A stretch of DNA of 64,000 nt from Tenericutes bacterium MZ-XQ (GTDB taxonomy: Bacteria; Bacillota_I; Bacilli_A; Acholeplasmatales; Acholeplasmataceae), in assembly GCA_002838205.1 (NCBI GenBank), contig CP017950.1, forward strand, positions 812,858 to 876,857, written 5' to 3'. How positions within the stretch are numbered: position 1 is the stretch's first letter; each line of letters opens with the position of its first letter. Shown one piece after another: positions 27,428-36,266 of the stretch. The position numbers were made by a program, and so were the translations under genes. A model generated the notes under the pieces. It saw only the letters and a list, made by a program, of their open reading frames with translations. It was not told the DNA's origin and did no database searches.

Positions 27428-27688
27428 GTGGCAAATATCAAACAACAAATTAAAAGAAATAAGACAAACGAAAAACGTCGTTTACGTAATCAATCATTTA
27501 AATCATCTGTGAAGTCAGCAATCAAAGCTGTTGAAGTTGCAGCTCATGATCATGATAAAGAAAAGGCGACTCAAGCATTATCTTTCGCTCATAAGAAATT
27601 AGACAAAGGTCAAGCTAAAGGTATCTATCATAAAAACTTTGTAGCTAGACATAAATCTCAATTAACTAAATTGGTGAATAGCCTTTAA
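27428..27688 (+). CDS. rpsT: 30S ribosomal protein S20
   Basis: The 86-residue basic helical protein binds 16S rRNA and is required for 30S assembly. It begins with MANIKQQIKRNKTNEKRR and has the AHKKLDKGQAKGIYHKN segment characteristic of S20. Translation starts at GTG with a near-perfect AGGAGGTG ribosome binding site; a GTG start fits a small, highly expressed, self-regulated protein. It is divergent from pgsA and convergent with the exonuclease gene, monocistronic, with its own promoter and terminator. The rpsT-holA neighbourhood is conserved in Firmicutes. Confidence 0.98.
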   Translation: MANIKQQIKRNKTNEKRRLRNQSFKSSVKSAIKAVEVAAHDHDKEKATQALSFAHKKLDKGQAKGIYHKNFVARHKSQLTKLVNSL

Positions 27689-27690
27689 AA

Positions 27691-27722
27691 AAAGTTGCAT
27701 CGTAGGATGCTTCTTTTTTTTT
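27691..27722 (+). terminator. terminator of rpsT
   Basis: A GCATC/GATGC stem with a four-base loop, extended by A-rich bases, is followed by a T-rich run ending in eight T residues on the plus strand. Confidence 0.85.
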
Positions 27723-28380
27723 ATAGTCGTTCTATTTCTCTTTGACCACCATATTGAGCAACGTATTTAACATGCGGAAGTTTAATACCACTAACACCAT
27801 ATTTTTTGTTAAACCCAATGACGTTAACATATTTTCTTATATTAGGTAATTCTTCATTCATTTTAATTAACACATCAAAGGTTGCTCTAATATCATCGAT
27901 TGCTCTATGTGTATTTTTTACGTTGGCACGATATACCTCAACCGCTCGGTCTAAGCGGTGAGGATATCTGTGTCTATCTTTGTATATTGCCATTACGTCT
28001 AGGATGTCATTTTTAATTTCATAATTTTTATCAAAATATCTTCTTAAAAAGAAATGTAAGAATGATATATCAAACTGAATATTATATGCAACAAGTAAAG
28101 GGTTACCTTCTAGCATTTGTAAAAACTTTTGACATGCAATTTCTTGTTCAATACCCTCTCTAAGTAACATTTCATCAGTAATATGTGTGATTTCGATTAT
28201 TTTTGGAGACAACGGTTTATCTGCTAATAACAATTGATCAAATGCATCAATTTCAACATATGCACCGTCTTGTTTTTCCATAAGAACAGCACCAATTTCA
28301 ATGATTTGCTCTTTTTCTGGATATAGTCCTGTTGTTTCAAAATCAAATAATAAAACTCTTTTGTGATCTAACATGTTCAC
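27721..28380 (-). CDS. DnaQ-like DEDDh 3'-5' exonuclease
   Basis: The 219-residue protein has the exonuclease core: FDFETTGL near residue 12 (ExoI, Asp/Glu), AYNIQFDISFL near 96 (ExoII) and NTHRAIDDIRATF near 155 (ExoIII with the DEDDh His and Asp). It is a separate polypeptide related to the DNA polymerase III epsilon subunit. Gram-positive relatives usually have the proofreading domain inside PolC, so its role may be repair or RNA/DNA trimming. It overlaps the stop of holA by four bases, which suggests a replication link. Confidence 0.9.
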   Translation of the reverse strand: MNMLDHKRVLLFDFETTGLYPEKEQIIEIGAVLMEKQDGAYVEIDAFDQLLLADKPLSPKIIEITHITDEMLLREGIEQEIACQKFLQMLEGNPLLVAYNIQFDISFLHFFLRRYFDKNYEIKNDILDVMAIYKDRHRYPHRLDRAVEVYRANVKNTHRAIDDIRATFDVLIKMNEELPNIRKYVNVIGFNKKYGVSGIKLPHVKYVAQYGGQREIERL

Positions 28381-29324
28381 GCTCCTAACAGATATAATTC
28401 AAGACCCAGTTTTTTATCAATCTTACCACTCTTGATATCATAATCAAGTTTACTTAATTTTTTCAAATGTGTCTCTAAAATATTGAAGTCAGCTTTTTGA
28501 GCGTTCTTGACTAAATAATACGCTCTACCACTTTTAATATTAAAGTGATCAGCAATCTCATCTTGGCGATAGCCTTTATCAATGAGTAATTTTGCATGAA
28601 TGAGTTCTCTGACTTTATTGACGATGAAATTTAAGATACGTAGTGGATCTTCGTTTCTAGCAACTAAATCATAAAAGATTTCAATGGTCTTTGCTTGATC
28701 TTTAGCAAGCAGTGCATTGGTAAGTTCAAAAATATTTTCCTCTAGATTTCTACTCACAAGTAATATGACTTCTTTTTCGTGAATCTCTTTGCTATCATAA
28801 GAAAACAGCATCAACTTTTCAGCTTCTTGAGATAATAGGTTAAAATCAAAATTAGTTCGCTCTAATAAAGCGTTAACAGCATCTTCAGTAATTGAATAAT
28901 TGAACTTCTTAAACATATTTTTAACAAAATCTGGATACTCTTCTTTTTTCATATCATCGATTTTTTCGATATATGCATGTTTCATTAAAAGTTCACTTGT
29001 CTGACTGTTTTTTGGTAATACTTCTAACTGTTCAACAATGACATAAACATCCGGATTTGGTTTTTCGAAGTATTGTACCCATTTTTTAAATACGTCATCT
29101 GTTTCTTTATCTAATAATTGAATGTTCTTAATTACAATGATTTTTTGTTCTGAAAAAAATGAAATTGTTTGCATATCTTCTAAGATATCTTCACTCTTAC
29201 TTTCAAGTAAATCATAACGCATGATGTTAAATGGATCTACATTTAATTTTTTGATCTTTTCTTCAACACTATGATGTAATAAATATTCGTTCTGACTTTG
29301 AAAAACATATATTGCTTCAGCCAT
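28377..29324 (-). CDS. holA: DNA polymerase III delta subunit
   Basis: HolA opens the sliding clamp as part of the clamp loader. The 315-residue protein matches the family: an N-terminal domain starting AEAIYVFQSQNEYLL, a central region with TISFFSEQKIIVIKN, and the C-terminal alpha collar (DPLRILNFIVNKVRELIHAKLL, HLKKLSKLDYDIKSGKID). ATG at 29322-29324 is chosen because the GGAGG ribosome binding site is then seven bases away; the ATG six bases further upstream would leave only one base. Its place between comEC and rpsT is conserved in Firmicutes. Confidence 0.93.
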   Translation of the reverse strand: MAEAIYVFQSQNEYLLHHSVEEKIKKLNVDPFNIMRYDLLESKSEDILEDMQTISFFSEQKIIVIKNIQLLDKETDDVFKKWVQYFEKPNPDVYVIVEQLEVLPKNSQTSELLMKHAYIEKIDDMKKEEYPDFVKNMFKKFNYSITEDAVNALLERTNFDFNLLSQEAEKLMLFSYDSKEIHEKEVILLVSRNLEENIFELTNALLAKDQAKTIEIFYDLVARNEDPLRILNFIVNKVRELIHAKLLIDKGYRQDEIADHFNIKSGRAYYLVKNAQKADFNILETHLKKLSKLDYDIKSGKIDKKLGLELYLLGA

Positions 29325-29369
29325 AATCATGCCTCCTTATACACTATTTCTATTATACTAAAAAACGCT

Positions 29370-31451
29370 CTAAATTGATAGATTAACCGACCATTTTTCT
29401 TTTCGCTTTTTTCCATCATAAATGATTGTTCCATGTTGGTCTGTGCGATAGATTGTAACGTCTTTGTTGATATATCTGACTAGTACATCTTCTGATGGAA
29501 AATTATACCTGTTTGGTGTTTTAAGGGAAATAACTGCAAAGTTTGGATTCACATGATCTAAAAAATCGATACTTGATGAGGTTAAAGACCCATGATGTGG
29601 TACTTTAATGACATCACTTCTAAGATTTTCTTTGTATGTATGTACTAAGTCACTTTCTGCTTCTTTTTCTATGTCACCTGTAAATAAAAAAACTTTGTAA
29701 TCATATTCAAATTTCATGACAATCGAGTTATTATTGTTTACTTCATATGATTTTAATGGTCCTAAAATATTTAAAGAAAGACTACCGCACATGATTTTAT
29801 CATGCGCTTTTACACGAATTGCTTTTTGATTAAAGTCTGGATAATTATTATCATATTCACTGATTAACACTTGATTAACATCAATGGTTTTCATAATATC
29901 TTTAGCTTCTCGTATATGATCTTCATCACTGTGTGTTAAGATAAGATAATCCAAACGAGATATCCCATGATGCTTTAAATAGGATAATGTTCCATAAAAA
30001 CTATCAATTACCATGACGCATTCATCTGCTTGAACAATGGTAGTATCTCCTTGACCTACATCAAGAAACACAATACGTTCTTGATAACTATTTAGTTGGT
30101 AAACAAGTAGCAATATCATTACAACAGATCCATAAAAAAGTCTTTTAAACACATTAAGCTTATACCTACCAAAACAAATCCAAATCAATAAAGCATAATA
30201 TATAAGTGTTAAGTATACATTTAGTTTAGGGATAAAAAAACTCATTTGGTGATGCGATAGCAGCGTAATTAGTTTTTCAAATATCTTTGTGATTTCTTGA
30301 AATATAATATAAAAATTTACGGATATAACTGATAAAATAGATAACGGATAAATAACATAGATCACTATCATTATAATGATGGGTAGACATAAAATCTGTA
30401 AGAGATGAATTTCAGAAAAAAATGGAACTAAAACTATAGTAATTAGAGTTGTTATGATGAGTGGTTTTATGTATAGTCCAAACGATTGATATAAAGGGTG
30501 TAAAAGTTCTATCGTAATAAGAATGATAAAGGTCATTAAAAATCCTTGATGAAATATGAAATGAATATTAAATAACAACATCAAATAAAACGCAATACAA
30601 ATAAGATCTAAATGTTGGAAAGCCAATTTATACTTCTTATTCCATATTTTTAACAAGTAAATCATGACAACTCTTAATACAGCATAATGGAACTGATTCA
30701 GTATACATAAAAAGAGTATAAGCAAAATAATAACCATATGCTGATAATTCTCTCTAAAATTTAAATAGAACATCATTTTTTTTAGTAATAAAACTAAAAC
30801 ATAAATATGCATTCCCGATATGGTGAATAAATATATAATATTAAAATCTTCGTAAATTGATTTTATATGTTCGTCCTTAATATGCTCACCAAATAAGAAT
30901 GCATTCAGATAACTTGATTCATATGCTTTAACACCCTGCATAAGATGATCTCTAAGTTGGTTGATATGAAATTTGTGTCCAACGATCAATATGTTTTCGT
31001 ACTCAATTTCCCCATATATACCATGTCCTAAAAAATATGTTTTTGCGTCGAATCCATAGAGTGTGGTTTTTCCTTTATATAAGTTTAACTCACCATTAAG
31101 ATATACTTCATCACCTATGTGATAGGTGTCTTGATATGTGTATAGATGAAATTTCTTTAAACCTTTTTTTACAGTTAATCTTTGATAAGCATCATAATCA
31201 TCCATATCAACAACCATAAATATATCTTCTATATGTTCATCAATTGGTTGATTTATATGTACATAAGGCAAGTAGATACATAAGAAAAGAAAACAAAGAA
31301 AAAGGATATTGATTTGTTTTCTTAATATGTATACATATACTATTAAACCAAAAAATAACCACAGATGAAAAAGACATAAAATGGCTATAAATAGACCTAT
31401 ACCATACTTATAGAATGTGTCAAGTTGTAATGTATGGCTTAAGTTTTTCAA
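29370..31451 (-). CDS. comEC: ComEC/Rec2 family DNA uptake protein
   Basis: ComEC forms the membrane channel for single-stranded DNA import. The 693-residue protein has an N-terminal soluble OB-like region (about 60-150), the multi-helix competence domain (about 175-460), and a C-terminal metallo-beta-lactamase-like domain with THSDEDH near residue 510 and PHHGSL near 605, all present and intact. It starts at TTG inside the end of comEA (32-base overlap) with AGGAG nine bases upstream. Other uptake genes (comGA, comFA) are not in the window, so functional competence cannot be judged. Confidence 0.93.
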   Translation of the reverse strand: MKNLSHTLQLDTFYKYGIGLFIAILCLFHLWLFFGLIVYVYILRKQINILFLCFLFLCIYLPYVHINQPIDEHIEDIFMVVDMDDYDAYQRLTVKKGLKKFHLYTYQDTYHIGDEVYLNGELNLYKGKTTLYGFDAKTYFLGHGIYGEIEYENILIVGHKFHINQLRDHLMQGVKAYESSYLNAFLFGEHIKDEHIKSIYEDFNIIYLFTISGMHIYVLVLLLKKMMFYLNFRENYQHMVIILLILFLCILNQFHYAVLRVVMIYLLKIWNKKYKLAFQHLDLICIAFYLMLLFNIHFIFHQGFLMTFIILITIELLHPLYQSFGLYIKPLIITTLITIVLVPFFSEIHLLQILCLPIIIMIVIYVIYPLSILSVISVNFYIIFQEITKIFEKLITLLSHHQMSFFIPKLNVYLTLIYYALLIWICFGRYKLNVFKRLFYGSVVMILLLVYQLNSYQERIVFLDVGQGDTTIVQADECVMVIDSFYGTLSYLKHHGISRLDYLILTHSDEDHIREAKDIMKTIDVNQVLISEYDNNYPDFNQKAIRVKAHDKIMCGSLSLNILGPLKSYEVNNNNSIVMKFEYDYKVFLFTGDIEKEAESDLVHTYKENLRSDVIKVPHHGSLTSSSIDFLDHVNPNFAVISLKTPNRYNFPSEDVLVRYINKDVTIYRTDQHGTIIYDGKKRKEKWSVNLSI

Positions 31452-31926
31452 GCGTTGCTGCTCCTATATACTTAACATGAATCAACTCTTCGATAGATGC
31501 AAAGAGTCCATGGGCTTCTCGATAAATAATAATCGATGCAGCTTGTCTTTCTTGCATCCCTGGAATTTCTAGTAAAGTTTGGAAATTGGCTTCATTGATA
31601 TTTATTCTTTCGTAGTTTGGTATCTCTTGCTCTTTACTTGGTATATATATGGTTGTGTTACTGTCATATCTTTTTTCGAGATTAAGTTGGTCTAAATCTG
31701 CATCATCTTTCACATAAGTGGATAACTGGATAATCTCTCTTAATGTTAAAGACTCAAAAAAGGTATAACTTCCTGGCTGATAAACTGCACCTTCTATAGT
31801 GATTGTATAAGTATACATATCTTCTTTCTCATGAGTAACAAACGTATAAGTTTCCGGTTTTGGAAAAAAGATAATCATCAACACTAATGTGATGATACAA
31901 ACCATAATCATTATTTCTTTCATCAT
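31420..31926 (-). CDS. comEA: ComEA family DNA-binding protein
   Basis: ComEA binds incoming double-stranded DNA at the outer face of the membrane. The 168-residue protein has one N-terminal membrane anchor (residues about 4-22), an SLBB-like domain (VYQPGSYTFFESLTLREII) and a C-terminal helix-hairpin-helix pair (NINEANFQTLLEIPGM and KYIGAATLEKLKPYI). The gene overlaps comEC. A terminator separates it from yqeM upstream, so the com pair seems to be its own transcription unit. Confidence 0.95.
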   Translation of the reverse strand: MMKEIMIMVCIITLVLMIIFFPKPETYTFVTHEKEDMYTYTITIEGAVYQPGSYTFFESLTLREIIQLSTYVKDDADLDQLNLEKRYDSNTTIYIPSKEQEIPNYERININEANFQTLLEIPGMQERQAASIIIYREAHGLFASIEELIHVKYIGAATLEKLKPYITT

Positions 31927-31971
31927 ATCCCTCCATTAAATATTAGATATGAATGAATGATTTTACTTTTT

Positions 31972-32000
31972 AAAAAAAACATCGCTATAAACTAGCGATG
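31972..32000 (-). terminator. terminator after yqeM
   Basis: A perfect eight-pair CATCGCTA/TAGCGATG stem with a five-base loop is followed by eight U residues on the minus strand. It overlaps the yqeM stop codon and would insulate comEA-comEC from the upstream housekeeping cluster. Confidence 0.9.
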
Positions 32001-32629
32001 ATATAGTGTTTTCTTTCATCTGGGCCACTGATGATTTTATAGTTTTTAAAACCAACATCTTCTAATATTTTTGTATAGTAAGATATCGGTCTTATATACT
32101 GTGTTAAATGATGATGATAACCATCAAACTTAACTTCGTGTATAAGTCGTTCTTTTGAAGTATTCATTTGCCAATCATAATGGATTGGATCATCTTCTGT
32201 CTCATGATATCCATCATAACGTTCTAAAACATCATACCGATAAACATCAAATATAAATATTCCATCTTTATTTAATGCATTTTTGATTTGCATGATGACT
32301 TGTTTAACACCCTTAAAATAGTTCATAACATCAAACAAACTGATAACCACATCTACTTTCATGTGCATTGGTCTTCTTAAATCATGATAATAAAGTGGAG
32401 CTATTAAATGATTGGACATTAACTTCTCTTGAGCGATTGCTAACATTTCATCATCGATATCAATACCGATTGCATCATACCCGTTTTCAATCAATGCCTT
32501 TAAAAGATAGCCAGTACCACATCCAGCATCAATAATCGTACTGTCTTTTTTGATGTATGGTTTGATTAGTAATAATAACGCATCATAGTCAACATCTGAC
32601 ATGAGTAAGTCATAAATCTTGGCGAACAT
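31985..32629 (-). CDS. yqeM: class I SAM-dependent methyltransferase (YqeM-like)
   Basis: The 214-residue protein has the SAM-binding glycine motif DAGCGTGYLL near residue 36, an acidic motif II (IGIDIDDEML), and the DVVISLFDVMNYF motif IV. It matches the YqeM protein that follows rsfS in Bacillus. The substrate is unknown. It starts two bases after the rsfS stop. The name rests on synteny and size. Confidence 0.9.
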   Translation of the reverse strand: MFAKIYDLLMSDVDYDALLLLIKPYIKKDSTIIDAGCGTGYLLKALIENGYDAIGIDIDDEMLAIAQEKLMSNHLIAPLYYHDLRRPMHMKVDVVISLFDVMNYFKGVKQVIMQIKNALNKDGIFIFDVYRYDVLERYDGYHETEDDPIHYDWQMNTSKERLIHEVKFDGYHHHLTQYIRPISYYTKILEDVGFKNYKIISGPDERKHYIIASL

Positions 32630-32631
32630 AC

Positions 32632-32946
32632 TTATCTAATTCTTTTGATATCTAAAAGTCTTTGATCAAATCCATAGAATGCTCGGTCATCTTCGCTAAA
32701 TAAATGAACAATAACTTCATGACAATCGATTAACACCCATGAACCACCTTTACCCTCAATGTGTCTAATTTCATCTGCTTCTAATGCTTTTTTTAAATGA
32801 TTGATTGCGGCTGAACCTTGTCTTTCATTTGTTGTACAAATAATAAAATAGTCATAGAAAGGTGATGCTTTTTCAAAATCATAAACTTTTAAATCTTTTA
32901 CCTTTAAGCCTTCTAATGCATCAATAATTTTGTTTAGTTTTTCCAC
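32632..32946 (-). CDS. rsfS: ribosome silencing factor RsfS
   Basis: RsfS binds ribosomal protein uL14 and blocks joining of the 30S and 50S subunits in starvation. The 104-residue protein has the family segments YDYFIICTTNERQG, HIEGKGGSWVLIDCHEVIVHLF and the C-terminal YGFDQRLLD-like end. Translation starts at GTG, with GGAGG six bases before it and inside the 3' end of yqeK, so the two are coupled. Confidence 0.97.
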   Translation of the reverse strand: MEKLNKIIDALEGLKVKDLKVYDFEKASPFYDYFIICTTNERQGSAAINHLKKALEADEIRHIEGKGGSWVLIDCHEVIVHLFSEDDRAFYGFDQRLLDIKRIR

Positions 32947-33502
32947 TAGTTACCTCCATATAATATTGATATGCTTCCATTTGTTCTACATTTGGAACAA
33001 TGTTTTCTTTTATTAAATAATCTATCGTTATTTTCATACAAACACAAACTGCTTGATCGATATCTTTAAGTGCAAGATCATAGATCTCATGAGGATTAAA
33101 AAATGTACGATTTGGCTCAGCGTAGTCTGAAATAAAAATAACTTTTTCATATAAATTCATGTTTGACTTTCCCCAAACATGATATCTTATTGGGTTCAAT
33201 ATATCTAGGTCATGTACGTGATATGTTTCTTCTAATAAGGAAGCTGCACTTAAGGCATGATACATGACGGGATATTTTTTATATTTGACGATTTCTGCTT
33301 TTGTTAACCATTTGATTTGATCGCTTAAATCATCATATTTCGTATAGTCATGAAATAATGCTGCTATCGCTATTTTTTCTTGATCTAGACTGTAGTGTTT
33401 AGCAAGTTTTATTGCTGTTTCATAAACACCAAGGACATGTAATAAACGATTAGGGTGAGTTTTTAGTTTTTCTTCTACCCTTTTTTTGATCAAATCTATC
33501 AT
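32921..33502 (-). CDS. yqeK: HD-domain Ap4A hydrolase YqeK
   Basis: YqeK proteins hydrolyse diadenosine tetraphosphate symmetrically. The 193-residue protein has the HD pattern HVLGVYETA near residue 23, FHDYTKYD near 50 (the HD pair is His51 and Asp52), and HALSAASLL near 81 with the later HVWGKSNMNLYEKVIFISDYAEPNR. It overlaps yqeH by four bases and rsfS by 26 bases. In Bacillus nadD precedes yqeK, but it is absent here. Confidence 0.94.
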   Translation of the reverse strand: MIDLIKKRVEEKLKTHPNRLLHVLGVYETAIKLAKHYSLDQEKIAIAALFHDYTKYDDLSDQIKWLTKAEIVKYKKYPVMYHALSAASLLEETYHVHDLDILNPIRYHVWGKSNMNLYEKVIFISDYAEPNRTFFNPHEIYDLALKDIDQAVCVCMKITIDYLIKENIVPNVEQMEAYQYYMEVTSGKTKQNY

Positions 33503-34524
33503 TTGAATAACGCCTCTGTTAACGTGATATGCATCCCTTTAGGATGTTTAACACTGATTGTGTTAGGTCCATCAATATGTATAAAACCAATGTCTGCAAA
33601 AGTGATCTGTGTTTTACCTACAGGTATTTTAAAAGATTTTTCTTCATAAACATCCACATAAATATCAAACATCTCTGATTTTTTATCCAGTAAATCTTTA
33701 ATGCGATTCATATTCGTTTTATGGATGTTAATATCTTTGTGAAGATATAATACAATTGTTTGATCATCTTGTTTTATCGTTATCGCTATGAGTCCTTCTA
33801 TAAATAAACTCTGATGTTTCTTCATTTGATAAATCTTTGGATTGATTCTTTGTGTAGGAATCAACTTTTTATACGTTTCATATGGTAAAAATCGATGAAT
33901 ATATCCTTCTTGATAAAGACCTGGCATATCCCAGATGACATGTGATCCTAATTGCTTCATCATCGCCTCTTGTGTAAGCCCTGCTTTAGTAAATGATAAC
34001 GCATGAGGGTCTTTAGTCAAGGCTTTAAAAATCGTTGTTTTCCCTGAGTTTTGAACACCTATTAAATAAATATTTTTTTCTTTAAAACCCATCATATAAT
34101 GATGTAGGTTTTCGATATCATAAGGATTTTTAGCAGACATCATAATGATATCGACATATGGAATTCGATTTGATTTTGCCTTGTCAGTAATCCGAGCCAA
34201 CATTTCATCAAGATTCGTGCTATCTGGTAATAAATCGATTTGATTAATTAAATAAACATACTTTAAATCAGGTTCATAACGATACACAGGATATTCAAAT
34301 AGCATATCTAAATGCATGACTGAACTTACCATGAATACGACAGCATCTTTATTGAAAGATGGTAGGTCTTCAGGATGAAAGTGTGCTTCCACCTCACCAT
34401 AATGTAGTAATTTGTAACATGACATACAGTAATCATGGTTTATAGATTTAGCATAACCAACTTTTTTAGAATCTTCGGTTTGAAGTGTTGCGCCACAACC
34501 TTTACATTTGGTGATCGCTGACAT
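33499..34524 (-). CDS. yqeH: ribosome biogenesis GTPase YqeH
   Basis: YqeH is a circularly permuted GTPase needed for 30S assembly. The 341-residue protein has an N-terminal zinc finger (CKGCG and CMSC), then G4 NQIDLLP, G5 MSAKNP, G1 GVQNSGKTT and G3 DMPGL in permuted order. ATG at 34522-34524 is used because the upstream in-frame TTG lacks a ribosome binding site. Its 5' end overlaps yqeG and its 3' end overlaps yqeK, as in the Bacillus cluster, but aroE and yhbY are missing. Confidence 0.95.
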   Translation of the reverse strand: MSAITKCKGCGATLQTEDSKKVGYAKSINHDYCMSCYKLLHYGEVEAHFHPEDLPSFNKDAVVFMVSSVMHLDMLFEYPVYRYEPDLKYVYLINQIDLLPDSTNLDEMLARITDKAKSNRIPYVDIIMMSAKNPYDIENLHHYMMGFKEKNIYLIGVQNSGKTTIFKALTKDPHALSFTKAGLTQEAMMKQLGSHVIWDMPGLYQEGYIHRFLPYETYKKLIPTQRINPKIYQMKKHQSLFIEGLIAITIKQDDQTIVLYLHKDINIHKTNMNRIKDLLDKKSEMFDIYVDVYEEKSFKIPVGKTQITFADIGFIHIDGPNTISVKHPKGMHITLTEALFK

Positions 34525-35056
34525 ATTTTTCAAGCCTTTCAATATATAACTTTGGATATTTTTTTTCGATTTTTCTTAACATAAATTTTTCGATTTTGCG
34601 ATTAAACTGTGTAATCTTTCGATCAGATTTTCTTTTGACACTTCTAATCAAACAAGCTTTAAATCCCATACGGTTTGCACCTAAAATATCAGTCATCAGT
34701 TGATCACCAATCACGATGATTTCTTCTTTTTTAGCATGCACCTTCTTAAGTGCTTTTTTAAACCCTATTTTTGTTGGTTTTGCTGAATGGTATACGTAAG
34801 GAAATGTTGTTTGACTAAGCGCTTTAGATACACGTTTAAAACCGCTATTTGATAGAACAACAATTTGAAATATTTTACTTAGCTCTAATAAGAAGTTAAT
34901 TTGTTCATCATTAAGTTCATCTTCATCATAACTAATAATCGTGTTATCTAAGTCAAAAAACAAGGTATTTATCCCTTGCTCTTGTAGTTTCTTATATGGA
35001 ATTTCTAATATCGATTCATAATAAAAATCTGGTATACATTTTTTATATAGACTCAT
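34502..35056 (-). CDS. yqeG: YqeG-type HAD phosphatase
   Basis: The 184-residue protein belongs to the HAD superfamily IIIA group: the nucleophile motif FFDLDNTII near residue 33, motif II VVLSNSG, and the motif III/IV stretch IVIGDQLMTDILGANRMG. Close relatives are phosphatidylglycerophosphatase-like or of unknown substrate. The ATG overlaps the greA stop by one base, and its 3' end overlaps yqeH. Confidence 0.93.
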   Translation of the reverse strand: MSLYKKCIPDFYYESILEIPYKKLQEQGINTLFFDLDNTIISYDEDELNDEQINFLLELSKIFQIVVLSNSGFKRVSKALSQTTFPYVYHSAKPTKIGFKKALKKVHAKKEEIIVIGDQLMTDILGANRMGFKACLIRSVKRKSDRKITQFNRKIEKFMLRKIEKKYPKLYIERLEKYVSDHQM

Positions 35057-35565
35057 TAAATAATTTCCAATATTTGAATTTGAAAGATTCTTCCAGTTTC
35101 TGTTTTCACATTAACAATGCTTCCGACAACATTTTTATCGTCAGCTTCTTCTTTCTTCTTAGCGAAATCAATTAAAGCTTTACCAATTGCTGATTCAACA
35201 GAAATTTTGTTTGCTTTAGGATCAACTTCTAAACTACCTACTAGATGAAATGTTTTTTCTTCTTCTTTTTCTACAAATAAAACTTTAACAGATTTACCGA
35301 TATCAATTTTATCTACTGAAGATTTTCTTATTAACTTAACATTTTTAATAATGGTTTCAATTTCTTGAATTCTAGCTTCAATACGCGCTTGTTCATTTCT
35401 TGCTGCATCATAATCAGCATTTTCTGATAAGTCACCCTGTGCTCTCGCATCTTTTAAAGCTTCTATATTCTCAGGTCTTTTAACTTCTTTTAGGTATTGA
35501 AGTTCATTTTTTAACTTATCAACACCTTCTTGAGTTAATTGATATTGTTGTTGTTTTAAAGCCAT
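35056..35565 (-). CDS. greA: transcription elongation factor GreA
   Basis: GreA rescues backtracked RNA polymerase by stimulating transcript cleavage. The 169-residue protein has the N-terminal coiled-coil with the acidic tip DARAQGDLSENADYD near residue 43 and a C-terminal FKBP-like domain that ends early; the usual VxxP-type end is changed to a poorly conserved tail. It starts with an AGGAGG ribosome binding site. It precedes yqeG by a one-base overlap. Confidence 0.93.
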   Translation of the reverse strand: MALKQQQYQLTQEGVDKLKNELQYLKEVKRPENIEALKDARAQGDLSENADYDAARNEQARIEARIQEIETIIKNVKLIRKSSVDKIDIGKSVKVLFVEKEEEKTFHLVGSLEVDPKANKISVESAIGKALIDFAKKKEEADDKNVVGSIVNVKTETGRIFQIQILEII

Positions 35566-35606
35566 GATATTCCTCCTTAAATTACTTATTCATTATACAT
35601 GATTTT

Positions 35607-36266
35607 TTATATTATTTCCATTTTTTTCAGTGTTTTCTGTATCTTTTTGTGATTTATCATCATTTGGTCTAACACATCATAAAAAGCTTTGGAATGATTA
35701 AAGACTTTATGATGTGCATATTCGTGATAAATTACATATTCTAAATACATTGGATCGATGGTTGCTAAAAAAGTATTAAGCGTAATTTCTAAATGTCTAC
35801 GATGATAAGATCCAAACTTAGATTTTAAGTATTTATACTTATAAGTAAGTTCATGAATTCCAACTTGATGAAGTGTGTTTAAAATTTGTGGTCTTAGATA
35901 TTCAACCATCATTTTGATTTCTTTTTTGTAAATCGCTTTTTTTGCTTCAATGGTATTTAATTTTGGATACTTGCAATAAACATGATTTCCATCAATTTCA
36001 TACTCAAATTTTCCAGGTTCAAGATGAAACTGATATGTTTGTTGCCATAATCTAATCTCATGATCTTTGATGACTTGTTTTTTGGATAGTTTTTGATATA
36101 AATCATCAAATCTTTCGTTTAACAAGTTTAGAATAAGATGCTCTTTGATTTTAGAGTTAGTAGATATGTGAATATAATCGTCTTTAACGCGAACATAAGT
36201 GTGCTTAATCTTTTTTCTTTCGATATGATACTTAATGGATTTTCCATTTTTTTCTAAAATATTCAT
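35607..36266 (-). CDS. YgjP/WLM-type zinc metalloprotease-like protein
   Basis: The 219-residue protein has the metal-binding HExxH motif in YHEYAHHKVFNHS near residue 185, with a further His in FNHSKAF, typical of the DUF45/YgjP family of unknown function. The N-terminal half has beta-rich segments (KSIKYHIERKKIKHTYVRVKD). Its ATG overlaps the stop of the U32 gene (ATGA). In Bacillus the udk gene lies here between the U32 gene and greA. Confidence 0.9.
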   Translation of the reverse strand: MNILEKNGKSIKYHIERKKIKHTYVRVKDDYIHISTNSKIKEHLILNLLNERFDDLYQKLSKKQVIKDHEIRLWQQTYQFHLEPGKFEYEIDGNHVYCKYPKLNTIEAKKAIYKKEIKMMVEYLRPQILNTLHQVGIHELTYKYKYLKSKFGSYHRRHLEITLNTFLATIDPMYLEYVIYHEYAHHKVFNHSKAFYDVLDQMMINHKKIQKTLKKMEII

